In this document: one piece after another, positions 1 through 28,321 of the stretch
Layout: each line of letters starts with the position of its first letter
How positions within the stretch are numbered: position 1 is the first letter of the stretch
Assembly: GCA_935421135.1 (NCBI GenBank)
Contig: OW285189.1
Span: 13,847,072 to 13,911,071 of the forward strand
Source: Bugulina stolonifera
Taxonomy: Eukaryota; Bryozoa; Gymnolaemata; Cheilostomatida; Bugulidae
Direction: 5' to 3'
DNA: 64,000 nt
Notes under the pieces: generated by a model
The model's input: the letters and a program-made list of their open reading frames with translations, nothing else
What the model was told of the DNA's origin: nothing
The model's database searches: none
Made by a program: the position numbers and the translations under genes

Positions 1-1259
1 CGTTTTGTTTCAGTTTGTAAATTACCATTGAGAGCAATATTACAGTTGTTACTACATTATTACTAATTTATTACAAAATAATTATAAACAATTAGGCTTA
101 TCATGAGTTACATTTAACACATAATTATTATAATCATTATTTACTATTTCAAAATTAGAGCACATCAATATTACATCTCTATGTCATCACTCATTCTTTT
201 TAAGCAAAACTAATACTCATACTCAGATACTACTGAAATGAGACTAACATAGACCAATTTATACTTAGTGCAAGTCAAGTCTACTCATGCTTAGTCTGAG
301 TCAGTCACCCTCACTGTCGGTATGCATCGGTGTCAGTGATACTATACTGATTGTGAAGAAATGAGGGAACCGTGTGAACGTGTACATGAACCATAGAAAG
401 AAAGCTTTAATTAATAACCAGAACATTACAGTCAGATATTTTCTAGCGACAACAATAATGTTGATACAATTACAATTATAATAACAATGTGGCAAAAACT
501 AACAGATAGCTATAATGCAATATGTTATCATAGTAAATTCTATAGCTAAGAAATACAAAACTGAAGTAGAAAGAGAAATAAAATTGTAACAAAGTTCAAG
601 AACTTTGATTGTAATTTTATGTAAATATCCAATGTTGAAAAGGCGAAGTTGTTTGTAGTTTTCAGCAACAAAGGACAAGGAAGTTGAGAAACGCTCAATG
701 ATTGGCCACGAAGCATAGCTCAAATCTACTCATAGGAAACGATGTGGTAGGGTTCCGCGCGGTCCGATCGCAAAGTGATATGCTTATGGAAACGCGGTAA
801 ACAAGAGTTGTTTCCGCCGCTGAAGCAGACCACGCTGTCAAGATGGAGTAGAGAAATGCGTGGAAATGGGGTCGATGGGATCTCTTTTATTTTAATAGAT
901 TATTGTTTTCTTAAACTGTTAATGGCTACATAAAGACCACCTGGCTCCAAATTGCTCTATTATACTGATATAAATTTTTGATCTAATTGTAAAGCCCAAG
1001 GAAATACAGCTAATTTTCGAAAATCAATTTGAATTTCAAAATTATTATGCCAAAATAGAATTTCAGTTTGAATACAAATTTTAATTTAAGTTAATTTCCT
1101 TATTTAGTAGACTAACCTAAGTAGACTTAGTATTAGTTATTTGAAGACCATTTATATTATATCCGTATTGATATTCAATTTAAGGATTAGGATTGGCTAT
1201 TCCTTGTACAAGTGAAGTTCTGCTGCAGCTTAATTTATGTTCAACATATTAAAAGTTAG

Positions 1260-1344
1260 TACCCTAGGCACTTCAAAACACAACACGTGATACAACATAA
1301 TGTTCATGTTGTATCACGTGTTGTGTTTCAAAGTGCCTAGGGTA
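1260..1344. repeat. Near-perfect long palindrome (hairpin)
   Basis: Two 39-base arms (1260-1298 and 1306-1344) are reverse complements with about two mismatches, around a 7-base loop. The arms contain the palindromic core CACGTG. It is either a short fold-back element or a recent inverted duplication. No target duplication was identified. Confidence 0.85.
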
Positions 1345-1439
1345 TTCTGAATTTCTTTGCAACTCAGATCTCCACTTTTGACTTGACTATTTCTTTCTGC
1401 TAATCAATCACAAATGAAATTACGCCAAAACAGTATCGT

Positions 1440-1800
1440 ATGACTATTAGTATAGCAAAGTATAGTCCTATGACTTGCACTAAGACCCAGCAGTTCAATC
1501 TCTCCTCACAGCTGTAGGTTTGACACCTGCTAGTCTATCTAGCCATACGAGTCGATTCCACACCACCGGGTCTTGTGCTGAATCTGAGGAGTCCGACTGT
1601 ACCTTCGAGCCCCAAAATCTTTCCTAGTCAACCCACTTCCTCGTCATGTGTATACAGTGTGCCGTGTTGGACCTGCTCACTCTCTCTAGCCCAGCCCCCT
1701 CTTACTTTGACAGGCGATTGTGACTATTTTTCCCTGTACTCTAGTCTGTATGTTGTATATGGCTACCCCTCAGCTACCCAGCCGGACACAACAATATATT
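1440..1800 (-). repeat. Dispersed repeat, copy A
   Basis: The reverse complement matches 21310-21660 over roughly 340 bases with many substitutions. Shared blocks include CCGGCTGGGTAG near one end, a GGGCTAGAGAGAGTG block in the middle, GACTAGGAAAGATT, and GGGTCTTAGT near the other end. The two copies lie in opposite orientation on either side of the receptor kinase gene. It has no long open frame and no clear Pol III boxes, so I leave it unclassified. Boundaries are approximate. Confidence 0.7.
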
Positions 1801-2208
1801 TTTATTAAGAGTAGTGGGCTGATTCCATGACCTGCAATACTTATTATTTTATATCGGTTATGACTCAAATAAATTGTGACCTTTAAATCGCCTTCTGTTT
1901 CCAAATAGTTGGGAGTTGGGAAGGTTAGGTTCCACATTTGGCATAAAAGTTGCAGTGACCATAAGGGATATTACTATGATTATTATTGGTTCTTATTCAG
2001 AATTATGATAAGATTTTTCCGTCTAATCATTGCGAATTGGAATATAATGCATCATATTAAGAAGGTCTTTAACAAACAACAATGTGGTCATGTAATTTTA
2101 AATAATTATTGTGCCCAACACATTAATCCTTATCGTTAACATGAATGTATGCATGTGTTATATTTCACAAGATAGTCTATATGTACATGATTATATTTTT
2201 ATTTTAGG

Positions 2209-17714
<15,506 letters not shown>

Positions 17715-18575
17715 CCATGACACTTGATAATACTGACCATCCGTTTATATATCCAACTATTAATCACAATTTCTGTGACCATAAACTCTAAATACATTTT
17801 ATACACCTTTACACCACTTTATACTACTCTATTTTCATTGAATATTGTTTTAGTGTGTTATATTAGTGTTTTTCTCATTATCAATAGTAGTGCTATCTTG
17901 CAACTTCTATTTCTTTTACATGTTTTATTTTGTATGTTAACCATCGAACCTACATGCACACTTCTGCCCAAACTGTGTCCGTTGCTCTATTTTTATACAA
18001 TATAGAGGTGTTTCCTCTTTAAGTTGTTCCTTCATGGAATATTTTTATGCTCAATTCTAATTAGACAAGAATTACACAGCTCTCCACATATATGTTATAT
18101 TAAATAAATGCAATCCGTTTCCGCTCAAATAAATATAATATTCATAATTTGTTGTTCCAGAGTAGGTAAAATTTATATTCTAGATCAGCTCTACGTAATT
18201 ATAGTCCATTGTGCACATACACACAGGAGCCTCACCTATGCAAAACTTTGCTATTGTGCACGTTCTCTTGGATGTTACTGAATGTGGTAAAAGGCATGTA
18301 ATGCATCTATTTAGAAGATGTAGTACATCTGAATTAGCAGACTCGGCCTGGCGCAGTGCTTTCCCTCTCAGGTATGACTAAATGTATAAGTGCTGCTTCA
18401 CTAGGTAGCAGTCTAATACACATCTAATGTTTACCTGGAGTACCACTGTTAGCTAGCTAAGGAGTCTGTACTTACCACTTCACAGAGACAGCCAGTTCTG
18501 AGAGTCACCGGACTTGTGCCACACATGAGCTCACTGTCCATAGATCTTGGCTGTGCAGCCATTCCAGCAATATAT

Positions 18576-19240
18576 TGTAATGGTTTCTGTGATTTGGTGC
18601 GGTCGTCCTTGGACGACTATCGACCCAGAAATGAAGTGCCTATGAGTGGTAATAGGACTTCGCATTACATGAAAGATCGAGCGGTCTCAGTAGCCCAAGA
18701 ACTACCAAAGACGACCCATCTGGTCCCAAGTCTGACCTTCAGACTGTACAATGAAAGAGAGTGATCCGACCTAGTAGGCGGTTCGCTAAGCGAATGACCT
18801 GACAAAAGGAAGTGAAAGTCTCTGTATCAAGGATAGATGTGTCTTTATTGAAAGCCAAGTGTAGACTGAGACAATGAACAGTAAAACAGTGCCCTTTATA
18901 TAGTATAAGGACTTCCGGCCGACGTGACGTCGGGAAAAGACGACGTGTGGTCGTCCGGAAGTTGCGCAACAAGATGGCCGCCGGAAGCCCGACGGCCGAC
19001 CCAAAATAGGTCGGGTTCTACAAAAGTTGCTTATAATGGTCCAATTCATGTACAAAATGAATATCAATGGATTCTGAGAGGTCGGGCCTCTGTACATGGG
19101 TATAAAAGGCATTAAAAGACTTAGATATAATCATATAGTCATGTACAACAATATAGGAGTAAAGTACAAGCAGATATATACATGTATGTGCACACAATAA
19201 TGAGTGTCAGATGTAAGATACGATTTGGCGTACCATCACA
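18576..19240 (-). mobile_element. Solo LTR, short type
   Basis: A 665-base LTR on the minus strand beginning TGTGATGG and ending CCATTACA, flanked by the 4-base duplication ATAT (18572-18575 and 19241-19244). It contains TATATAAAGGGCAC followed by CAATAAAGACACATCTATCC. Its ends and polyadenylation region resemble the longer LTRs at 14521 and 19392, so it is a related but distinct family. It is rich in GTCGG/CCGAC motifs between about 18910 and 19015. No internal element genes are present. Confidence 0.88.
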
Positions 19241-19391
19241 ATATTATGCCCTGGTGTGACATGATTACAAAACTGCACTCATTATAACTAGAACCAGGGT
19301 TACTTTGAGTCGGTCTGCCTCCTGTGAGGTCATAACCATAGGATAAGGTGCTACCCCCTGCATCAGTAAAAATATCTTGTGCAATTTATAT

Positions 19392-20379
19392 TGTGGTGAA
19401 ACAGCCTCCGTGGTTATGGCACCTAGGCCAGCCACACTGACATTATTATTAGCTGACATTCAATATTCTTATCCATGCATTGTTATCCATACTCATCTAT
19501 GCATTCATTATTATCTTATATACTGCGTGTCTTATATACATATGTACTAGCAATCAAGCCTTGGGATTACGTTCTATTGCAACTTGGATTTTCCCACATT
19601 TATAGACTTATTTAGTAATTGTCTGTTCTTTCTTGATTGTGAATTATTAGAGTCTTTTTGCCATTTTATATAGTACCTTCGTGGCCGACCTTATAGATTT
19701 AGCTCATAATTATAAATTATATACGACATGTTTCTCCTTATTGTAAGCACATTTTTTGCGAAGGCCAACCTTTTATGTGGCCGAGTCAGGCGGAACCAGA
19801 CATATTGTTGCGTCAGTTCCGGAGCCGATCCCATGTCGGATAACCGACACCGTGTCGGGCCCTTTTGGCCGGAAGTTTGTTATGTATATAAGGCAGTGCA
19901 TTTTGTGTTGTGAATCAGTTGTTGATTGCGCTTGAATAAAGCAACATCTCCTAACTCAACCTACAGAGGCTCACTCTTTAGGCGGGTAACTCCACCTGAG
20001 AATCCTTTGGATTCAGTACGGCTCGAGTTCACCTCATCCTAGGCTAAGCACATCTCTATCCACCCCTTAGGCTTAGGCCGATCACGGGTTCTAATGAACC
20101 TAGCGTCGGACTTAGGTTCTCAAGGTTAGACATTCTTTCTCTGCACTCCCTCGGAGTATAAACTCTACATGACCTACGTCGGTCCTGAGCTCCAATGAGT
20201 CTCGGCATCGGCCTACGTCTGATATAATCTACAATCTACACTATAAAGAGCACCCATAACTGTTCACTCTTTTATGTAATGAGCAGAAGGTATACTTGGT
20301 CGGCCTCTACCACCTTCCAAGCCCTTCACATACTTGTAGCTCTCGGCTCTCGTATGCAATAGTACTCAAAAACATTACA
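19392..20379 (+). mobile_element. Solo LTR, long type, copy 2
   Basis: A 988-base LTR on the plus strand beginning TGTGGTGAAACAG and ending AACATTACA, with ATAT duplicated on both sides (19388-19391 and 20380-20383). It has TATATAAGG near 19886, then CTTGAATAAAGCAACATCTC near 19931. It is the inverted counterpart of 14521-15511. Different target duplications show two independent insertions, each later reduced by LTR-LTR recombination. Confidence 0.9.
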
Positions 20380-21309
20380 ATATAATAGCTTGGTATTCAT
20401 GTGTAAATACAATACAGAATACAGTAATAACGTCCTACGCGACTATGTCACACATTGATAATACTACTTACAGCTACCAGCATAAATACTTCACATACAT
20501 GTTGTAATACAGGCTGTATTACGTATTACTTGTACATGTACATGTACCTGACTGTATTAAAAAACAGTTTAATGTGAAGTTGTCTCTCCCCTATTCTAAG
20601 TTTCTCTTTTTATTAGAAAGAGAGAAAGCAACTTCTTCCAACAAATTATCGATCAGAAGGGACTTACCCGTTTTAGATTTGTCTCCTCGTGTTTAACGTT
20701 TAGATTTCCTTCTCAAAAATAATCAATCGTGAGCTCTGTGCCTATAACACATTGTTTTCTCAGAGGCGAATGAGAAGATGCACTTGCGCATACCTTGTCT
20801 GTCTGTTAGTCTCGTTGCCAGTTAAAAAAATGCACCTCCCCAAAGTTAATAAAAAACATAATATTTTATATAATAATAGAAACTTTGTCCTTCCTCTAAA
20901 ACTGGACATGAATTGTGTTGTTTGTGTTTGTATTGCAGTTTCTTTATTTGGGCTACATATATATATTAGAGTGAATAGTTTGGAAATGTCTTTCTAACAT
21001 TATTTTAATACCGAATTGATGCTAATAATATAAAATAATACATAAAATAAAACTGAAATTAAATTAAAAGTAAGAATATATAATATTAATGATTGTTTAT
21101 GATAATACTAGTTATTATTATTATATAAATGTTTATTGTACCTGTAAATTAAATTAAAAATTAATGCAATGTAACTAATTATAGTAAATTTTCAATTCGA
21201 GTTATTCGGCTCTGCATTATAATCACTGGTATCATTTTATACAATAGCAATTACGTATTCATTGTTAAATTAATGTGAAATAATTTTTATTGTATCAATT
21301 GAATATGAA

Positions 21310-21660
21310 TAATATTAGTATTGTTGTGCCCGGCTGGGTAGTTGAGGCACAGCCGTACAACATGCAGGCTAGAGTACTACAGGAAAGAGGGAGTCAGAAC
21401 AGGCTGACCAAGCAAGAGGGGATTAGGGCTAGAGAGAGTGTGAGCTGTTCTAACTCAAAATACTGTAAACATGCCAAGATAAGGGGTGACTAGGAAAGAT
21501 TCCCAGGCCCAAATGTGCCGTCAGAGTCCTCAGAGTCAGCAAAAGACCCATAGCTGTAGATAGAACTTCCAGCTGTGGGCAGAGGTAGGACTGCCGGGTC
21601 TTAGTACTAGTCATGCAACTAGTCATGCGACTGTACTTGGTGCCTGATACCCTACTGTTA
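21310..21660 (+). repeat. Dispersed repeat, copy B
   Basis: This matches the reverse complement of about 1440-1800 over roughly 340 bases, sharing CCGGCTGGGTAG, TAGAGAGAGTG, GACTAGGAAAGATT and GGGTCTTAGT blocks in the same order. The class is unknown. Boundaries are approximate. Confidence 0.7.
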
Positions 21661-22598
21661 GCAGTAGACAGTGCAACAGCCTACAGAAAACTGAAGTTGC
21701 AATGCGACATCGTGCTACGTATATATAAAAGTTATTACCGGTCCGTGGTCAAAAGGTTAGCCAGTGCATTCAGGTTGGTCTCGGACCAAACGGGGTCTGA
21801 GTTGCAGTTGAGTGGAAAATGACCCGGATTACAACATCAGAAGATGCATAATCATGTAGAGAGTACATCAATACCATATTATATGAGCATCACGATTAAA
21901 TATGATAGTTTGGAAAGTAGAGAACAGTTCTTTATTCCCTATTCATCACAAAACTGGTATTTTGTGATTTCCACTGGTAAAATCTGAGACCAGGGAATAG
22001 AGCATGTAATTGCTGGTTATAACTACATGTAAATAGGTACTTGTAAGTATTGAAGCAGCATAGAAAAAGTTTTAATAAAATATAAAGGTTATGCTCTATA
22101 ATCCAGCTACAGCCTGAGTATCTTGAAGTCAAAGCAACTTGAAATTATCTTGTCTCAAAATTGAAACAGAGAGAGGACAACTCTTTATTCTCCTAAACTT
22201 CCTGATTCTGCTTTCACTGCTACATTGCATCATGCAAGCTAAATTGCAGCTAAAGGTAAAAATTCTCTGAGGCCATAGGAAGTACTATTGTGCATTTAAT
22301 TACAAAGAACTCACAGTGTTTTAATTTAAAACACTTTTTTTAATTTTAAAACTTTTAAAATTATTTTTATAAATCATATTTTTAATTTGTAACTTCAGAA
22401 ACATTTAGGATGCTGTAATAATTATTTTGTTAACATAGTATAGTTACAACAAATTGTGAAGATGAACATCTCAATCTAGTAACACTAGGATGGGACTCCA
22501 CACATTGAGGTCACCTGGACCATTCACCAAGGCAAGCAATGAAGAAGTGCAAAGAGTATAAAAATGTGCACCTGTCCATAATAACAGTATATAATATA

Positions 22599-22787
22599 CA
22601 GTGAAACTTGCTTAATTCAAACTCCAAGAGACCGCCATAATTGGGTTGAATTAGACTCGAGTTTGAATTGTAAGATCACTTCACTTAATTGAAGTCATTA
22701 GATAGTACTCAGCAGAGACCCAGGTTAATAGTTAGAATTAACCAAGTTTTTGAATTATCGAGGCTGAATTAAGCAAGTTGCAATTGC
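22599..22787. mobile_element. Short MITE-like element
   Basis: Inverted ends: CAGTGAAACTTGCTTAATTC on the left and GAATTAAGCAAGTT near 22766-22779 on the right. TA precedes the left end. The layout resembles the 577-base element at 5481 (CAGTG(G/A)AACTTG start) but the rest differs, and the right terminus is degraded. It contains no coding sequence. Confidence 0.6.
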
Positions 22788-22948
22788 GATTGCAAATTTT
22801 TTTCCAATCGAAGTTGATTGGTTGATTAGCTGGTTAGTCTCTCAGTTGGTAGTCAAAAATATTTTCTGGACTAAAACTTTAAAATAAAATATGTGACTGT
22901 GTTATTGTAGATTGCATTCAAGACAAGATAAAGTACTTTGAATAGATT

Positions 22949-25900
22949 ATGTTTTCTGATGAGATTGTGGGTGTGGTGGATTTTAAATCTGCTTGGCGGA
23001 AAGAAAGGTGAGTCTCCCATGTGAGTGATTGTTACCCACCGCATTATTTACTGTCCTATCTGTGAAAAATAGATAGTTTTAGGACTGTGCGGCTCTTATT
23101 TGTTATGGATGGTGGATTGGTCCTAACCAAATTAACATTGTTGAAAAATCTGTCAATTAGGTTTAAAATCATTGAAATATTTGACAATAATGATGTTTAT
23201 TTATAGAGACTCCTCAAGCAGTGGGACCCAAACAAAACCGTTGAAAACTGGTGAGGCAGCTGTACAAGCTCTAAGAAAGGAAGATGCTGCGGTAGGTGGT
23301 TACGACGTATTTGCATATGAATATCTTAACTTTAGGTCAAGGACAAAATTATACGAAAATTTATCCAATCAATAGTTCCTATTGCACATACTCGAAATGT
23401 AGTTAATTGATGGAATATTTATGCTGGTAAAGCTATCATGAAGAACGCCGTGGTCAATAGTTAATTGAAATATATGTAAAATTCCTAATTTACTTACAGG
23501 TACAAACAATAAGCGATGAGAAAGACTATCAGCTGATAGACGAAGCCGACTCGGAACAACTGCTCGCATTCCTCAGGAATGTGGAACCTGTTATGTCTAA
23601 AGCTCTAAATAGAAACTTACAAAGTACGGCATTTGATGGTAAGTCATTCAAATTTACACAAAATCTATTAGTTAATCATTAATTTGCAGTTATGTTTGAT
23701 TAGTCTCGTAAAAATTCAACTGAATCTGGAAAATCTTGTAATTTATTATAATTATGCAAGTACAGGGTATAAATAGCTGCAGAGTATAAAATAGGCACTA
23801 AATAGCCTGCACATAATAATTATTGTATACCACATAAATGTAGGATATACGCCATTAGAGGACCTGGACTCCGGGCAATGTAGTACTCTACACACACTCA
23901 ACTATGAAGAGCACGGAGGGCACCTTGCAATCACCTGTCTCACTTGGAATTCAACTGGCTCTGTGTTAGCAGCCTCATATGGCAGATATGACCATGAGGA
24001 TTGGTGTACTCATAAATCTAGCCTGTGTACCTGGAATATCAACAAATCTAATGTCATTGGGAATAGACCCGACTGTATAATAGACACATCTAGCTGTCTT
24101 ATGTCTATTGACTTTCACCCTGAGCAGCCCGCACTTATCGCTGGTGGTACATTTAATGGTAAGTATGCCACACCACTAACTGCTGTGAGTACATATATTA
24201 GTTGTAGTAGCAATACTAATGATATGATTTGGCTAATGATGAGTTGGCTCTCCATTCTGTTAAGGCACACACAACTCCTGTTCTGGTATCACAAACTGGA
24301 ATAGGTGTTGTACACCAAGTTTTTGTTCAATACAAGGATTGATGATATGGTAATCTACATGTATATCTTCCTGCTATTGATAGTGTGAGTTGGAGTTTAG
24401 GATCTACAGTCATGTATTCAATAGAGCTCTCTGTGGAACTCCGTTTCATTATAGCTATAACATATATTTTACTGTGATTCCGCAGGTGAAATAATGGTTT
24501 GGGACTTCAGTAAGGAAACAGATATGCTTATAGCAGTGTCTGGCAAGGGAGATGACTCCCACAATGAACCTATTTCCAAGGTCATGTGGTATAAAATGCC
24601 TGGTAAAAAGAAAGCTTATCACGTGAGTCACCTGGCATACTCATAGCTACAGTTGTTACAATGTACTCTGGTGACCTACATATATGGAGTGTTTCAAATC
24701 TTATTCCAATCACTTTTGTATTATAATCGTCATGGTCACAGCTAGTACATTACTTAGATATGCTAAGTAGGCAACTGTTGTAGTACTTGTTTGAATATGT
24801 AATATTTATCATCCTGAAGTTATATTATATGCACTTCTATTAATTTCTATAAAGTGCAATAAGATTTTTCATTTTTCTCATTTCTAGCTATTTCCAAGTA
24901 TCGGCAAAATACTGATGCTAATGGGTTAATGTGTAGTCAGTAACTTGAGCATAACATTGAATGTGGAATTATGTGTTAATGCTTGTTATAAATTATATTT
25001 TAAGGTTCTTTCGGTTGGACTTGATGGGAAAATGCTTGTCTGGAAGTTGGACAAAGACAAAAACAAGCTCAAACTCAATAATGGGTATGCATGCAGAAAA
25101 TATTGTCAGAACATAGCTGTGGTGTACATACTAGAGATAGCGGACAGTGAACCTTATCGCTTATCCATAAATTTGCTTCGTTATGCCAACGGTCTCAATG
25201 AGGCACCCATGCCGGCTGCCGCTAATGAATTGTTCTGACAGGTGCATGGTACCAGTGGTTGAGTAATATAAGTGATTACTTTATATGGATAACCGTTGTT
25301 ATTACTCAATTACTGGATCACTTGATCTGTAATAGACATGTACATGTATGGTAGGTCGACGGGTACATATATAATGGTGGCTGGGTATACAGCGTACATG
25401 TAGCATTACACTTCTACAGGATATTATTATACCAGTTCTGTATACTGCATGTACAATTAAGGGTTATCTGCCCTCAATATAATGCTTCATGGAATGACAA
25501 CTCCTATAATACATTATCTACATAATATTACACTTACTCTACTACAATGCTATGGTATATTTTATCTGCTTCAGCAGTCAGTAGTATCTCTGTCATTGTA
25601 ATTACCAATAATTTTAAAGTTGTGTATTATATATTATGCAGGTTTGTACTACTAGCGCGACATATGCCACGCTCAGTGAAAATTAAATCTTCGAAAGATA
25701 ACCAGGAAATGGGAGTTACCTCTCTTGGATTTAGTCATGTTGACGATGAGACATTCTATGCTGGAGCCGAGTCTGGTGGAATGTTTCGGTGTTCTACTAG
25801 TTCACAGACTGTCGTAGGTAAGTATTGTATAGCCAACATTGCGTTATCTAGTTAAATATTGTAATACAGATGTGTCAAGCTTTTGACTTAGTTTTGTGGT

Positions 25901-28321
25901 TTTACTGTATATTCCTGCCATTGGTCTACATACCTTATTTGGTTTCCTTTGTTTTCTTAAAGCAAACCATGAACACATACTGCACTGGTTTCTCCATCAA
26001 CAAAAGATTATATATTCCTTTCATTCATATTTCCTTTTGGTCATTTATATCTGGGGCTCTCTATGCTCTACTCTATCTGGCAATCCAGAATGTACATGTA
26101 TATATACAAGTAACAAGCTTCAATATACTATGATGATACATGTATATTATTTTATTCTCCATGGTTTATCATACTTTTAGGTGACGGGTCAAGCAGGGTC
26201 TCTCTAATTGACCCAGTTAAGTTGACCTTTTTACCTCATCGTGGTCCAGTTTACTCTCTGAGTGGATCTCCATATCACAGGAACCTCTTCCTCAGCTGTA
26301 GCTCTGATTCCACTCTACGGATACACACTGTTTTGCAGGTAGTGCCCCATTCTCAGTGTGTATATATGACCCGCTAATAGGTCAAACACCTTTCCTGAGT
26401 AGACATACGAGTAGGCCGTTGGTTTCAACTGAAGTTGTTCTTTCCTGGCTCAGATAAAATTCGATTGAGAATGAATCGAGGGTGGACAACTTCAAATTAT
26501 AGTTTATAAGCCATGTATATTTCCCCCAATTATCATGATAAAGCTAATTTTAGCACACGCACACATCATGTAATTTATACAGTTTAAACACATCGATGCT
26601 TCAGGTTGGTTTTTACTTGCCCATCTGTAAGTAATGAGGTGATGTATTGCGGACATGTTTATCTAAGAAGTTCCAGGATTATTGTGGGAGTTCCATCTGC
26701 TACAGATGTTCTCATCAATATTCTTTTATCTTTTAGACTCAACCTATTATGGTGATTGAGCCAGCCAGTGGGTACTTGTATACTGTGCGCTGGTCTCCTG
26801 TTAGACCACTTGTACTAGCGGTCACTACTCAGGATGGACATGTCCTAGTTTATGACCTAAAGAAGAATCAGACAACTCCAGCCCAAGTCTTAGATGCTAG
26901 TCCTAGTAAACAGGCAGTCTATGTAATGGAGTTCAATAATAAGCAGTAAGTATTGTTATGTATGTGGGACATATTTCCTTACACTTATAGCACACAGTAG
27001 CGACTCCCAAGACTGTGTCATCAATTTAAATTGCCTTGCCTTAAATATGGACTCCAAATAGCTGTCAGCAAAATGGCCAATGATCACATAAAACTGAAAA
27101 ATTTCCTTCTGGTCTTTGCAGTTTGTTTAGTTCAAATTAAAGGTCAAAAACAAATGAATCTATAAGGTGACAAACAGTATTATCATTGAGTGGACAATTT
27201 TGGGAAATTCATTGTATATGGTAGCTACTACATTCTGTGTTTTTGTATAGTTACAACGTACAAGGTTATTATCTAATAGCAAGTAATACATGTATGTTAT
27301 GACCCAAAATACAAAATATAATAAAAAGGATATTATTATTTTATACTACATAATAATATTATATTTGAATCTCCTACTTGTCCTATGAGGGGATGTTGCA
27401 TCTCATGTAAATTATAATAAATATTATGATGGTTGCACAAATAATAATTATTGAAATTTATACAGTCCACAGAATTATTTCTATTTTAATTACATATCAA
27501 CATGATAACATATGAACTATTATTATTCCTGTAAAAATAATAATAAATTTAATATTCATAGTATTATAATCAACGTAAGTACGTATGTTAGGCCTTATGG
27601 CTGATGGCAGTAGTATATATGTTTTAGACTATACACATACTCATGTGCCATCACATAAATTGGTATAGACTTTACATTAGGGACTATGCTATACCCACAG
27701 GTCAGCTACGTGTTAAATATAGTAATTTTAACGATCTATTATGTATTCTAATGAGGGCCCCACATTCCACCCACGTATGTTTGTCTCTGGTCAGTGGGCA
27801 ATGATTTGAAACACTACCTCTAGTCTGACAGCTGTTCTTGAAGTATTTTTCACAAACAGTCTAATTCTGGTTATTATGAACTGTTCCATTCCAAGCATTC
27901 ATATAATGTAAACTCTCTTTAGTTATTTTAGATGGCTCCATTGTTTATGTGGTTCCATCAATTATGTGGTTCCATTGTTTAAGTGGTTCCATTGTTTAAG
28001 TGGTTCCATAATTTATATGGTCACATGGTATATGTGGTTCTATCATTTATGTAATTTAATAGTTCATGTGGTTCCACAATTTATATGGTTACATGGTATA
28101 TGTGGTTCCATCAAATATGGTTTAATAGTTTATGTGGCCCCATATAGTTTATATGGTTGCATGGTATATGTGGTTTGCCATGTTTCAGGAGGAAACTGAT
28201 GGCTACTGGCGATGCTCTTGGTATCATTAAAGTTTGGAGATTGAATGATGAGCTGACAACAGAATCAGCAGCGGAAAGAGACATTCTAAATAGCCTTGCG
28301 GATACATCAAGTCAGGAGTAA
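22949..28321 (+). CDS. DYNC2I2: Cytoplasmic dynein 2 intermediate chain 2 (WDR34-like)
   Basis: WD40 protein of about 496 residues, against 536 in human WDR34. Exons: 22949-23007, 23207-23291, 23500-23638, 23844-24158, 24486-24622, 25005-25084, 25642-25817, 26181-26338, 26737-26945, 28189-28321; all phases match. WDR34 is a subunit of dynein-2, the retrograde motor of intraflagellar transport in cilia. The N-terminal tail has SGTQTKP and AAVQTIS, positioned like the light-chain-binding TQT/VQT motifs of human WDR34. The propeller follows from about residue 95: blades include LTWNSTGSVLAASYG, GGTFNGEIMVWDFS, VLSVGLDGKMLVWK, LFLSCSSDSTLRIH and GDALGIIKVWRL. The split second blade is typical of dynein intermediate chains. 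WDR60 and axonemal intermediate chains are the alternatives, but length and the N-terminus favour WDR34. The last intron carries a minisatellite. Confidence 0.88.
27930..28180 (+). repeat. Degenerate ~20-bp minisatellite
   Basis: About a dozen variants of a unit like GTGGTTCCATNNTTTAT run in tandem and end within 10 bases of the acceptor of the last WDR34 exon (28189). The tract therefore includes the region where the branch point should lie. Confidence 0.8.

Larger units (their letters stand above)
1..2208. other. Intergenic region upstream of the receptor kinase gene
   Basis: I see no convincing coding exon here on either strand; the open frames are short, AT-rich and unlike known proteins. 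A GC-richer patch with several CpGs lies at about 725-880 and contains CAAGATGG, which resembles an initiator or YY1-type site. It could be the promoter of a gene reading left out of the window, but that is a guess. The stretch also holds a long palindrome (1260-1344) and a dispersed repeat (about 1440-1800), listed separately. The rest is unremarkable AT-rich sequence. Confidence 0.5.
17715..22948. other. Repeat-rich intergenic island
   Basis: No gene was found between the receptor kinase stop and the WDR34 start. A polyadenylation signal candidate AATAAA for the kinase gene lies at 18103. The region carries a 665-base solo LTR, a 988-base solo LTR, dispersed repeat copy B and a MITE-like element, each listed separately. 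The open frames at 18516-19115 and 19728-19913 fall in or overlap LTR sequence and are not genes. 20400-21300 is AT-rich and featureless. Confidence 0.6.

Noticed and set aside
18516..19115. Overlapping frames on both strands after the kinase gene
   Set aside because: They fall within or at the edge of the 665-base solo LTR and match no protein.
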